Under the pieces are notes generated by a model. It did not search any database, was not told where the DNA came from, and worked only from the letters and a program-made list of their open reading frames with translations. Positions 1-7,745 of a stretch of DNA of 64,000 nt are shown piece by piece. Location: contig NZ_CP063400.1 in assembly GCF_021729865.1 (NCBI RefSeq), forward strand, positions 3,782,001 through 3,846,000. Direction: 5' to 3'. This stretch comes from Hydrogenophaga sp. SL48. Lineage in GTDB: Bacteria > Pseudomonadota > Gammaproteobacteria > Burkholderiales > Burkholderiaceae_C. Positions within the stretch are counted from its first letter, which is position 1. Every line of letters begins with the position of its first letter. The translations under genes and the position numbers were made by a program.

Positions 1-165
1 CGGCAGAAACGCGTGGGCGTCGAACCGCTCGCCCTGGAGCGCCACGAACAGGTCGCCGGGCTGCAGGCTGCGGGTGTCGGTGTGCACGCGGCTCACCTCG
101 GCATCCGGCGTGCCGACCGGGCGTGCCCCCGTGAGGCGTGCCATGAGCGGGAACAGGCCGTTCAT
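1..165 (-). CDS. murF: UDP-MurNAc-tripeptide--D-alanyl-D-alanine ligase, N-terminal part (cut by window edge)
   Basis: Only the first 55 codons are in the window. MurF adds D-Ala-D-Ala to the UDP-MurNAc-tripeptide in the cytoplasm, the last soluble step of peptidoglycan precursor synthesis. The visible part contains the Mur N-terminal pattern VHTDTRSLQPGDLFVAL followed by GERFDAHAF, typical of MurF. Its ATG overlaps the murE stop in an ATGA arrangement, so the two are probably translationally coupled. The identification rests on this short stretch and on the conserved dcw order murE-murF. Confidence 0.88.
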   Translation of the reverse strand, partial: MNGLFPLMARLTGARPVGTPDAEVSRVHTDTRSLQPGDLFVALQGERFDAHAFLP

Positions 166-1706
166 GCGGCGGCCCCTTGCTGTGCGCGGCGAAGGCTGAG
201 CGCCTCGCGCGCCTGCGCCACATCGGAAAACGGTCGCTTCACGCCCATGACGTCCTGGTAGTCCTCGTGTCCCTTGCCGGCGATCAGCACCACGTCGCGG
301 GCGTCGGCGCGCTGCACGGCGAGCGCGATGGCCGCCGCGCGGTCCGCTTCGACCAGGGCGTTGGCGGGCTGTGCCAGCCCGGCCACCATCTGCCGCAGGA
401 TCGCCTGCGGATCTTCGCTGCGCGGGTTGTCGCTGGTGAGCACCACGAACCGGGCTTCGCGTTCGGCCACGGCCGCCATGAGCGGGCGCTTGCTGGCGTC
501 GCGGTCACCGCCACACCCGGCCACCGCCCAGATCGCGCCGCCCCGCTGTTGCGCCAGCGGCTGCAAGGCCTGCAAGGCCTTTTCGAGCGCGTCGGGTGTG
601 TGGGCGTAATCGACCAGGACCAGCGGCAGGCCGTCTGCTGCGGCCACCTGCTCCATGCGACCGGGCACGGGGGTGAGCGCGCCGCAGGCCGCGACCGCAT
701 CGACCAGGCTCACGCCGAGCGCACGGGCCGCTGCCAGCACGCCCAGCAGGTTGGACACGTTGTAGCGGCCCACCAGGGGCAGGCTCATGGCGCGTGATTC
801 GATCACCTGTCCCGAAGGGTCGCGTTCCTGCACGACCCAGCACATGCCACTGTCGGTGAAGCCGATCTCGAGCGCACACAGCCGGGGCGCCATCGCCTGC
901 GCACCCTCTTCCAGACCAAAAGTCCAGAGGTCCAGGCCGCGACCGGCCAGAGAGACGGCCAGCGCCACCCCCTGGGCATCGTCGAGGTTCACCACCGCGT
1001 GCGCCAGCCCCGGCCAGTCGAACAGCGCGGCCTTGGCCGCCCAGTAGTCGGCCATGCTGCCGTGGAAATCCAGGTGGTCCTGGGTGAAATTCGTGAACAC
1101 CGCGACCTGGATCTGCGTGGCGTTGAGCCGGCCTTCAATCAGGCCGATGGACGAGGCCTCGATGGCGCAGGCCTGGATGCCCGCGTCCACCATGCCGCGC
1201 AGGCGCGCCTGCAACAGCACCGGGTCGGGTGTGGTCAGGCCGGTGGGCACGAGGGGTTGGCCCGGCTGTCCGGCCAAGGGCGGTTGGCCGATGCCCAGCG
1301 TGCCCACCAGCGCGCAGGGCCGCCCCACCGAGGACAGCAGTTGCGCCATCCACCAGGCGCTGGAGGTTTTGCCGTTGGTGCCGGTGAAGGCGACCACGTC
1401 CAGCGCGTGGCTGGGGTGGCGCTGGTAAGCGCTCGCGATGAAACCGGCCTGCGCCTTGAGGCTCGGCACGGCGACCACCCGGTCGTCCTGGAAATCGAAC
1501 GCCTCCACGCCCTCGCGCTCGACCAAAGCCGCCACCGCCCCGGCCTGCAGCGCACCGGCCACATAGCGCCGGCCATCGGTGGCGGCACCCGGCCAGGCCA
1601 CGAAGGCGTCGCCAGCGTGCACCCGCCGGCTGTCGCATTGCAGGTCGCCGCGCACGCGCTCGCGAAGCCAGTCGGCCACGGTCTGGGGATGTTGCATGAC
1701 CTGCAT
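162..1706 (-). CDS. murE: UDP-MurNAc-L-Ala-D-Glu:meso-diaminopimelate ligase
   Basis: 514 residues, the usual MurE length. It adds meso-diaminopimelate to UDP-MurNAc-L-Ala-D-Glu using ATP. The ATP-binding P-loop GTNGKTS is at residues 109-115. The motif DNPRSEDP in the C-terminal third is the signature that selects meso-DAP rather than lysine. Its start overlaps the ftsI stop by one base (TGATG), and a second ATG three codons further in is also possible. The gene sits in the dcw operon between ftsI and murF, so it is probably transcribed from the mraZ promoter region. Confidence 0.96.
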   Translation of the reverse strand: MQVMQHPQTVADWLRERVRGDLQCDSRRVHAGDAFVAWPGAATDGRRYVAGALQAGAVAALVEREGVEAFDFQDDRVVAVPSLKAQAGFIASAYQRHPSHALDVVAFTGTNGKTSSAWWMAQLLSSVGRPCALVGTLGIGQPPLAGQPGQPLVPTGLTTPDPVLLQARLRGMVDAGIQACAIEASSIGLIEGRLNATQIQVAVFTNFTQDHLDFHGSMADYWAAKAALFDWPGLAHAVVNLDDAQGVALAVSLAGRGLDLWTFGLEEGAQAMAPRLCALEIGFTDSGMCWVVQERDPSGQVIESRAMSLPLVGRYNVSNLLGVLAAARALGVSLVDAVAACGALTPVPGRMEQVAAADGLPLVLVDYAHTPDALEKALQALQPLAQQRGGAIWAVAGCGGDRDASKRPLMAAVAEREARFVVLTSDNPRSEDPQAILRQMVAGLAQPANALVEADRAAAIALAVQRADARDVVLIAGKGHEDYQDVMGVKRPFSDVAQAREALSLRRAQQGAAA

Positions 1707-3451
1707 CAGAAGGACTCTTCCACCGCTTCGGTCACGATCTGCGGCTTGACGTTCATGTCAGGCTGCACCCCCAGCACGCGCAAGCTCTGCTGCACCGTTT
1801 CGCTGAACACAGGCGCGGCCACCAGGCCGCCAAAGTACGCGCCGTTGGACGGCTCATCGATCATCACGGCGACCACGATGCGCGGCGCCTCCACCGGCGC
1901 CAGCCCGACGAAGAAAGAGCGGTATTTCTTGTCGGCGTAGCCTTTGCCTTCCTGCTTGTGTGCGGTGCCGGTTTTGCCACCCACCGAATAGCCCATGGTC
2001 TGAGCCTTGGGGGCCGTGCCACCCGGCCCGGCGGCCAGCTCCAGCATCTTGCGCACCGACACCGAGTTCTTCTCGCTGAACACCCGGACACCGGCAGCCG
2101 GGGTCTCGGACTTGAGCATGCTCACCGGAATCAACTCACCGTCGCGCGCAAAGATCGTGTACGCCTGAGCCAGCTGGAACAGCGACACGGACAGACCGTA
2201 GCCATAGCTCATCGTTGCCTGCTCGATCGGACGCCAGCTCTTGTAGGGACGCAGACGCCCTGTGACCGCACCCGGGAAAGGCACCTGTGGCTTCTGCCCG
2301 AAACCGGCCTGGGCAAAGGTCTCCCACATCTCGCGCGGGTGCATCTGCATCGCCATCTTCACCGTGCCGACGTTGCTCGATTTCTGGATGATCTCGTTGA
2401 CCGTGAGTATTCCGTGCGGATGCGAGTCACCGATGGACGAGCCCCCGATGCTGATGCGTCCCGGCGCGGTCTGGATCTGGGTGGTGGGCCTGACCAGCCC
2501 TTTGTCCAGCGCCAGCGCAGCGATGAAGGGCTTCATCGTCGAACCCGGCTCGAAGCTGTCGGTCAGCACGCGGTTGCGCAACTGCTCACCCGTCAGGTTG
2601 AGGCGTTTGTTGGGGTTGTAGCTGGGGTAGTTGGCCAGCGCGAGCACCTCGCCCGTCTGGGCATCGAGCACGATCACGCTGCCCGCCTTGGCCTTGTTGC
2701 TCTTCACCGCATCGCGCAGCTTCTCGTAGGCGAAATACTGCACCTTGCTGTCGATGGAGAGCTGGAGGTCGGGGCCGTCCACCGGCGGAATGACGTCGCG
2801 CACATCCTCGATCACCCGGCCCAGCCGGTCCTTGATCACCCGGCGCGACCCGGCCTTGCCGGAGAGCTGCTGGTTGAAGGCCAACTCAACACCCTCCTGG
2901 CCACGGTCCTCGACGTTGGTGAAGCCCACCACGTGCGCTGCCGCTTCGCCTTCGGGGTACTGGCGCTTGTACTCGCGACGCTGGTAAATGCCCTTGATGC
3001 CCAGGGCGGCGATCTCCTTGGCGATCGGCTCATCGACCTGACGCTTGACCCAGACAAAGGTCTTGTCCTCGTTGGCCAGCCGCTTCCTCAGCTCCGCCAG
3101 CGGCATCTCCAGCAACTTGGCCAGTTGCCGGAGTTTGGGGTCGGTCTTGTCCACATCTTCGGGGATCGCCCAGATGCTTTGTGCAACCACGCTCGACGCC
3201 AGGATCAAGCCATTGCGGTCCAGCACTCGCCCCCGGTTGGCGGGCAGCTCCAGGGTGCGGGCGAAACGCACCTCTCCCTGGCGCTGGAAGAAGTCGTTGC
3301 CAAACACCTGCACATAGGCGGCACGGGCACCCAGGCCCACGAAGGCCAGTGCCAGCGCGGCAACGATGAACTTGCTGCGCCAGACCGGTGTCTTGCTGGC
3401 CAGCAGCGGGCTGGCACTGTAGTTGATGGCGCGACTGCGTGCCTTGCTCAT
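1706..3451 (-). CDS. ftsI: Penicillin-binding protein 3, septal transpeptidase
   Basis: 581 residues. FtsI cross-links septal peptidoglycan in the divisome. A short cytoplasmic N-terminus is followed by one membrane segment (about residues 28-46), the PBP dimerisation region and the transpeptidase domain. All three active-site motifs are present: STMK with the acylated serine at 304, SSN at 358-360 and KTG at 493-495. It overlaps ftsL upstream by four bases and murE downstream by one. Nothing unusual was noted. Confidence 0.97.
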   Translation of the reverse strand: MSKARSRAINYSASPLLASKTPVWRSKFIVAALALAFVGLGARAAYVQVFGNDFFQRQGEVRFARTLELPANRGRVLDRNGLILASSVVAQSIWAIPEDVDKTDPKLRQLAKLLEMPLAELRKRLANEDKTFVWVKRQVDEPIAKEIAALGIKGIYQRREYKRQYPEGEAAAHVVGFTNVEDRGQEGVELAFNQQLSGKAGSRRVIKDRLGRVIEDVRDVIPPVDGPDLQLSIDSKVQYFAYEKLRDAVKSNKAKAGSVIVLDAQTGEVLALANYPSYNPNKRLNLTGEQLRNRVLTDSFEPGSTMKPFIAALALDKGLVRPTTQIQTAPGRISIGGSSIGDSHPHGILTVNEIIQKSSNVGTVKMAMQMHPREMWETFAQAGFGQKPQVPFPGAVTGRLRPYKSWRPIEQATMSYGYGLSVSLFQLAQAYTIFARDGELIPVSMLKSETPAAGVRVFSEKNSVSVRKMLELAAGPGGTAPKAQTMGYSVGGKTGTAHKQEGKGYADKKYRSFFVGLAPVEAPRIVVAVMIDEPSNGAYFGGLVAAPVFSETVQQSLRVLGVQPDMNVKPQIVTEAVEESF

Positions 3452-3744
3452 CGGCCTGCCTCCTCGGCCACGGCGGGCTGCGCCGGCAGCGTCACATACT
3501 GCGTGATGCCCGGGCTGACCGGCCTCATCTGCAACTGCCGCGCGGCCAGCTGCTGGACGCGGGCGGGGGTCGCCTGCGCGCGCTTCTGGACCTGCAGCTG
3601 CTCGTGATCGGCCTCCAGCCGGAGCGACTGGGCACGCGACTTGTCGATCGCCGTGTACAGGCGGCGCGACTCGTACTGCGTGTGCACCAGGTAGAACGCG
3701 CTGACGAGCACCGCCAGCAGCAGCATCAGGTTCAGGCGGACCAT
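3448..3744 (-). CDS. ftsL: Cell division protein FtsL
   Basis: 98 residues from the chosen ATG. This bitopic divisome protein links FtsB/FtsQ to FtsW/FtsI. One N-terminal hydrophobic segment (LNLMLLLAVLVSAFYLVH) is followed by a periplasmic coiled-coil-like stretch rich in Arg/Gln/Leu. The open frame continues 60 bases upstream, but that part reads [11 protein letters not shown] and would overlap rsmH, so the internal ATG just before VRLNLMLL is preferred. Family sequence similarity is weak by nature; position between rsmH and ftsI is the strongest evidence. Confidence 0.9.
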   Translation of the reverse strand: MVRLNLMLLLAVLVSAFYLVHTQYESRRLYTAIDKSRAQSLRLEADHEQLQVQKRAQATPARVQQLAARQLQMRPVSPGITQYVTLPAQPAVAEEAGR

Positions 3745-3772
3745 GACAGGGCCCCCATGCTTGGCGCTGCGA

Positions 3773-4699
3773 TCATGCTGGCGCCTCCGTGCGCGTGGCC
3801 ACACGCATCACCGCGCTGCGCGAGCGCGGGTTGGCCTGGACCTCGGCGTCCGAGGGCATCACGCGGCGCACTGCCGTCAGCGGCATGGGCGCCGGCTCGG
3901 CAAACGGCACGCGGCGGTCCACCACGGCGCGCGAATGGCGCGCCATGAATTGCTTGACCATGCGGTCTTCCAGTGAATGGAAGCTGATCACGACCAGCTG
4001 ACCTCCGGGGCGCAGGACATGCAGAGCCGCCTCTAGCGCTTGTTGCAGTTCTTCAAGCTCGGCGTTGATGAAAATCCGAAAAGCCTGAAATGTGCGCGTT
4101 GCAGGGTCCTTGCCCGGCTCGCGGGTTTTGACCGCGCCAGCCACGACTTCGGCCAACTCACGGGTGGTTCGAAGAGGGCCCCGTTCCTGTCGGCGACGAT
4201 CAATCGCCTTTGCAACCTGTTGAGCAAACCGTTCTTCGCCATAGTCACGGATGACCTCCGACAGGGTGGATACATCGGCCGTTTCCAGCCACTGAGCCAC
4301 GCTCTGGCCGCGCGTGGTGTCCATGCGCATGTCCAGAGGACCATCGTGGCGAAAAGAAAAACCCCTCTCGGGGTCGTCGATCTGGGGCGAACTCACACCC
4401 AGGTCCATCAACACCCCGTCCGCGCTCGCCCTCCCCAGTTCGCCCAGATGGCAGAAGCCCTGGTGACGGATGGCGAAACGCGCATCGCCCGCCGCCAGCG
4501 CCTCGGCGGCCGCCACCGCCTGCGGGTCCTTGTCGAACGCCGTCAACCGACCGGCCGACGACAGCCCCTGCAGGATGAGCGCCGAGTGACCGCCGCGGCC
4601 AAACGTGGCATCGACGTAATGTCCATCCGGGTTGATCGCCAGTGCTTGCACGGCTTCGTTCAACAGGACGGTGTGGTGTTTCCATGCGCCTTGCACCAT
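3773..4699 (-). CDS. rsmH: 16S rRNA (cytosine(1402)-N(4))-methyltransferase
   Basis: 308 residues. RsmH (formerly MraW) methylates N4 of C1402 in the 16S rRNA decoding centre. The SAM-binding motif [15 protein letters not shown] lies near residue 30, and the family pattern [28 protein letters not shown] is intact. It follows mraZ by only five bases and precedes ftsL, the normal dcw order. Confidence 0.97.
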   Translation of the reverse strand: MVQGAWKHHTVLLNEAVQALAINPDGHYVDATFGRGGHSALILQGLSSAGRLTAFDKDPQAVAAAEALAAGDARFAIRHQGFCHLGELGRASADGVLMDLGVSSPQIDDPERGFSFRHDGPLDMRMDTTRGQSVAQWLETADVSTLSEVIRDYGEERFAQQVAKAIDRRRQERGPLRTTRELAEVVAGAVKTREPGKDPATRTFQAFRIFINAELEELQQALEAALHVLRPGGQLVVISFHSLEDRMVKQFMARHSRAVVDRRVPFAEPAPMPLTAVRRVMPSDAEVQANPRSRSAVMRVATRTEAPA

Positions 4700-4704
4700 C
4701 GTCC

Positions 4705-5130
4705 TCAGAAAGAGAAGTCCTTGAGCACATCGGGCATCGGCTTCTGCATCTCCTCAGCCTCCTTGGCGGCGTAGGACGGGGCATCCCACAACTCCAGATA
4801 GGAGCCCATGCCGAGCAGCACGGCGTCCTTCGTGATGCCGGCCGCAGCGCGCAGCTCGGGCGAGACCAGCAGACGCCCGGAACCGTCCATCTCCACGTCC
4901 ATCGCGTTGCCCAGGAAGATGCGGCGCCACCACTGGGCGTCCATCGGCAACGAGGCGATGCGGCTGCGGAACTTCTCCCACTCGTCGCGAGGGAATACCA
5001 TCAGACAGCCGTGAGGGTGTTTGGTGATGGTGAGCTGACCCGCCGCGGTGCTCAGGGCGTCACGGTGCCGGGTCGGCATCGAAAGCCGACCCTTGGCATC
5101 AAGACTGAGAGAGGAAGCACCCTGAAACAC
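4705..5130 (-). CDS. mraZ: Transcriptional regulator MraZ
   Basis: 141 residues from the chosen GTG. MraZ has two AbrB-like SpoVT half-barrels and represses its own dcw operon. The frame is open to a GTG at 5163, but the family starts at [20 protein letters not shown] directly before that motif has an AAGGA ribosome site nine bases upstream. The longer start would also lie inside the operator array. The two DAKGR/DGSGR-type repeats (about residues 10 and 80) are present. It heads the division operon. Confidence 0.93.
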   Translation of the reverse strand: MFQGASSLSLDAKGRLSMPTRHRDALSTAAGQLTITKHPHGCLMVFPRDEWEKFRSRIASLPMDAQWWRRIFLGNAMDVEMDGSGRLLVSPELRAAAGITKDAVLLGMGSYLELWDAPSYAAKEAEEMQKPMPDVLKDFSF

Positions 5131-5150
5131 CGCGATCGATCCTTGAAAAA

Positions 5151-5185
5151 CACTTTTCACCACTTAATGGCACTTTTTTCCACTT
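5151..5185 (-). promoter_or_regulatory. mraZ: MraZ operator: four AAGTG boxes at exact 10-bp spacing
   Basis: On the minus strand AAGTG occurs at 5185-5181, 5175-5171, 5165-5161 and 5155-5151, a perfect 10-bp period on one DNA face, ending 20 bases before the chosen mraZ start. MraZ is known to bind repeated GTGGG-type boxes with 10-bp periodicity, so this is the expected autoregulatory site. A clear -35/-10 pair could not be assigned around it. A 12-bp palindrome ATGGCGCGCCAT lies just upstream at 5199-5210. The rest of the gene-free 5131-5453 stretch holds only this site and the hslU terminator. Confidence 0.8.
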
Positions 5186-5394
5186 TATCAGGAAAAGGAT
5201 GGCGCGCCATGGGGTTGGCAGAAGTTTTTCAATGAAATCAATCACTTAGAACACATTTTGAAGCAACTTTGGCTTCAAAAATGCAGCAAAAGCAAGCACT
5301 TACAACAGGCACTGAAAGTGATGCTTGAAACCCTGTTACATCCAGGGACCGCCGTCAACCCGACGAATGGCCAGAAGCCCGCGCGGTTCACTCA

Positions 5395-5432
5395 GAAAAA
5401 AGCCTCGCTCACCGCTGTTCCGGTGGCGAGGC
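5395..5432 (-). terminator. Rho-independent terminator downstream of hslU
   Basis: On the minus strand a perfect stem GCCTCGC/GCGAGGC, extended by CACCG/CGGTG across one unpaired base, encloses a six-base loop and is followed by TTTTTT. It begins 22 bases after the hslU stop and separates hslVU from the mraZ promoter. Confidence 0.92.
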
Positions 5433-5453
5433 CTGGTTCACGCCGAGCCTGTT

Positions 5454-6782
5454 TCAGAGGATGTAGCGCGACAGATCCTCGTTGCGGCTGAGCTCGGCCA
5501 GCCGCCCGTCGACATACGCTGCGTCGATCACAACGGTCTGCCCCTCCAGCGCAGTGGCGCCAAAACTGACCTCGTCGAGCAGGTGTTCCATGACGGTGGC
5601 GAGGCGGCGTGCGCCGATGTTTTCGGTGCGCTCGTTGACATCGCAGGCGATCTGCGCGAGCTGTCGGATCCCGCTGGGCTGGAATTCCAACGTCACGCCT
5701 TCCGCCGCGAGAAGGGCCTGGTACTGGCGCACCAGTGAGGCGTGGGTCTGGGTCAGGATCGCCTCGAAATCGTCCACCGACAGGGATTGCAGCTCGACGC
5801 GGATCGGGAATCGCCCCTGCAGCTCCGGAATCAGGTCGCTCGGCTTGGCCAGGTGAAACGCCCCGCTGGCGATGAAGAGGATGTGGTCGGTCTTGATCAT
5901 CCCGTACTTGGTGGAGACGGTGGTGCCCTCGACCAGCGGCAGCAGGTCGCGCTGCACCCCCTGACGGGACACCTCGGGGCTGCCGGTGTCGCTGCGGGAA
6001 GCCACCTTGTCGATCTCGTCGATGAAGACGATGCCGTTCTGTTCGGCCGATAGCAGGGCGCGGCTGCGCACCTCCTCTTCGTTGACCAGCTTGCCCGCTT
6101 CTTCTTCCACCAGCAACTTCATCGCCTCGGCGATCGGCAGCTTGCGCGTGCGCCGCTTGCCCTGCCCCATCTGACCGAACATGCCCTTGAGCTGTTCGGC
6201 CATGTCCTCCATGCCCGCAGGCCCCATGATCTCCATCGTGGGGCGCGTCTCCATCAGGTCCACCTCGATCTCCCGATCATCCAGCAGGCCTTCGCGCAGT
6301 TTCTTGCGAAACGCCTGTCGCGCCGTACCGTCCGGTGAAGACACCGGTTCCGCACCCATGCCGCGGGGTGGCGGGATCAGGACATCGAGGATGCGGTCCT
6401 CGGCCGCGTCTTCGGCGCGCATGCGCTGCTGGCGCATCGCCTGCTCGCGTCCCTGCTTGACCGCGATTTCCACCAGGTCCCGGATGATGCTGTCGACATC
6501 CTTGCCCACGTAACCCACCTCGGTGAATTTGGTGGCTTCGACCTTGATGAAAGGGGCGTCGGCCAGCCGCGCCAGCCGGCGCGCGATCTCGGTCTTGCCC
6601 ACGCCAGTGGGACCGATCATCAGGATGTTCTTGGGCGTGATCTCGGGCCGCAGCGCCTCGTCCACCTGCTGGCGCCGCCAGCGGTTGCGCAAGGCGATGG
6701 CGACAGCGCGTTTGGCGGCCTTCTGTCCAATGATGAAACGGTCGAGTTCGGAGACGATCTCCTGCGGGGTCATCGAAGACAT
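5454..6782 (-). CDS. hslU: ATP-dependent protease ATPase subunit HslU (ClpY)
   Basis: 442 residues, the family length. HslU is the AAA+ unfoldase ring that feeds substrates to the HslV peptidase. Walker A GPTGVGKT is at 57-64, the pore motif GYVGKD at about 90 and Walker [10 protein letters not shown] in the middle. The C-terminus ends RYIL, the tail that inserts into HslV to activate it. The start [10 protein letters not shown] could also be the second methionine. It lies downstream of hslV but is separated from it by an unusual 264-base repeat array. Confidence 0.97.
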   Translation of the reverse strand: MSSMTPQEIVSELDRFIIGQKAAKRAVAIALRNRWRRQQVDEALRPEITPKNILMIGPTGVGKTEIARRLARLADAPFIKVEATKFTEVGYVGKDVDSIIRDLVEIAVKQGREQAMRQQRMRAEDAAEDRILDVLIPPPRGMGAEPVSSPDGTARQAFRKKLREGLLDDREIEVDLMETRPTMEIMGPAGMEDMAEQLKGMFGQMGQGKRRTRKLPIAEAMKLLVEEEAGKLVNEEEVRSRALLSAEQNGIVFIDEIDKVASRSDTGSPEVSRQGVQRDLLPLVEGTTVSTKYGMIKTDHILFIASGAFHLAKPSDLIPELQGRFPIRVELQSLSVDDFEAILTQTHASLVRQYQALLAAEGVTLEFQPSGIRQLAQIACDVNERTENIGARRLATVMEHLLDEVSFGATALEGQTVVIDAAYVDGRLAELSRNEDLSRYIL

Positions 6783-6797
6783 GGTGACCCCACGTTT

Positions 6798-7046
6798 GTC
6801 ACTTCGTGTACTTCGCTGCCCCCCGAGGGGGGGCGAGCTTGCTTGGGGCGGCCCTGCGCTGCGGCCATGAAAGCCCCCGCGCTCGTCACTTCGTGTACTT
6901 CGCTGCCCCCCGAGGGGGTGCGAGCTTGCTTGGGGCGACCCTGCGCTGCGGCCATGAAAGCCCCCGCGCTCGTCACTTCGTGTACTTCGCTGCCCCCCGA
7001 GGGGGGGCGAGCTTGCTTGGGGCGGCCCTGCGCTGCGCTCATGTTG
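6798..7046. repeat. Three tandem copies of an 87-bp type A intergenic element
   Basis: Copies begin at 6798, 6885 and 6972, an exact 87-base period; each starts GTCACTTCGTGTACTTCGCT and ends with AAAGCCCCCGCGCTC except the last, which runs into the hslV end. Copies are almost identical: one has GGGGGTG instead of GGGGGGG and one GGCGACC instead of GGCGGCC. Because 87 is divisible by three, the array is open in several frames, but no coding evidence supports a gene. It fills the whole gap between hslV and hslU. A fourth, diverged copy of this family is at 15195-15285. Confidence 0.93.
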
Positions 7047-7595
7047 TCAGTCCAGTGTTTCAACGGTGTGGTTCATGTTGGTGTAGATGCAGATCTCGCC
7101 TGCGATGGCCAGCGACTGCCTCACCACGTCCTCTGCGCTGAGCGAGGTGTGCTGGGTCAGCGCCCGCGCGGCGGCTTGCGCATAGGCGCCGCCCGAGCCG
7201 ATGGCCACCACGCCGTGCTCGGGTTCCAGCACGTCGCCGTTGCCGGTGATGATCAGCGCAGCGCTGCGGTCTGCCACGGCGAGCATCGCCTCCAGGCGTC
7301 GCAGCACGCGGTCGGTGCGCCAGTCTCGGGTGAGTTCGATCGCCGCGCGCACCAAGTGACCCTGGTGCTTTTCCAGCTTGGCTTCAAAGCGCTCGAACAG
7401 GGTGAAGGCATCGGCGGTGGCACCGGCGAAGCCCGCCAGCACCCGGTCGTGGTGGAGCTTGCGCACCTTGCGCGCGGTGCCCTTGACGACGATGTGCCCC
7501 AGCGTGACCTGTCCGTCGCCACCGATGGCGACCTGAACGCCCTCAGGCGTCTCGCGACGCACACAGACGATGGTGGTTCCGTGAAAAGTATCCAT
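7047..7595 (-). CDS. hslV: ATP-dependent protease proteolytic subunit HslV (ClpQ)
   Basis: 182 residues. HslV forms the two-ring threonine peptidase that works with HslU. The start chosen is the ATG giving [10 protein letters not shown]; removal of the short propeptide exposes the catalytic threonine of TTIV. A longer TTG start at 7607 is possible but would lie inside the heat-shock -10 element. The pattern [16 protein letters not shown] and the GDGQVTLG motif match the family. There is no Shine-Dalgarno upstream, consistent with a near-leaderless message (see the promoter entry). Confidence 0.95.
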   Translation of the reverse strand: MDTFHGTTIVCVRRETPEGVQVAIGGDGQVTLGHIVVKGTARKVRKLHHDRVLAGFAGATADAFTLFERFEAKLEKHQGHLVRAAIELTRDWRTDRVLRRLEAMLAVADRSAALIITGNGDVLEPEHGVVAIGSGGAYAQAAARALTQHTSLSAEDVVRQSLAIAGEICIYTNMNHTVETLD

Positions 7596-7605
7596 ATAAA
7601 TCGGC

Positions 7606-7633
7606 AAATGGGGATGAACAAGGCGAGCTCAAG
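7606..7633 (-). promoter_or_regulatory. Sigma-32 type heat-shock promoter of hslVU
   Basis: On the minus strand CTTGAGC (7633-7627), a 13-base spacer and CCCCATTT (7613-7606) match the sigma-32 consensus CTTGAAA-N13-CCCCATNT at 5/7 in the -35 and fully in the -10. HslVU is a classical heat-shock operon. The expected transcription start is only a few bases before the ATG at 7595. Confidence 0.82.
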
Positions 7634-7660
7634 CCCAGAGACAAAACGAGGGGGAGTCAT

Positions 7661-7738
7661 CCAAGGGCACCGCGGAACCGGCTTTGCCGGGCCGCCAGTG
7701 CCGCCCCCGGGGGTGACGCCGCAGGCGGCGCGGGGGGA
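7661..7738 (+). repeat. Type B intergenic element, copy 1 (forward)
   Basis: Contains the three type B modules in order: hairpin CCGGCTTTGCCGG, a C-run/G-run hairpin, and GACGCCGCAGGCGGCGCG followed by a G-run. It lies between the end of the STAS gene and hslV. Confidence 0.9.
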
Positions 7739-7745
7739 ACCAAAT

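Noticed and set aside
6798..7046. CRISPR array
   Set aside because: The whole 87-base unit is repeated with no unique spacers, and no cas genes are near.
6770..7063. A 97-codon frame on the minus strand with three identical protein repeats
   Set aside because: It is only the 87-bp non-coding repeat read through, since 87 is divisible by three; it overlaps hslU and hslV ends and has no ribosome site.
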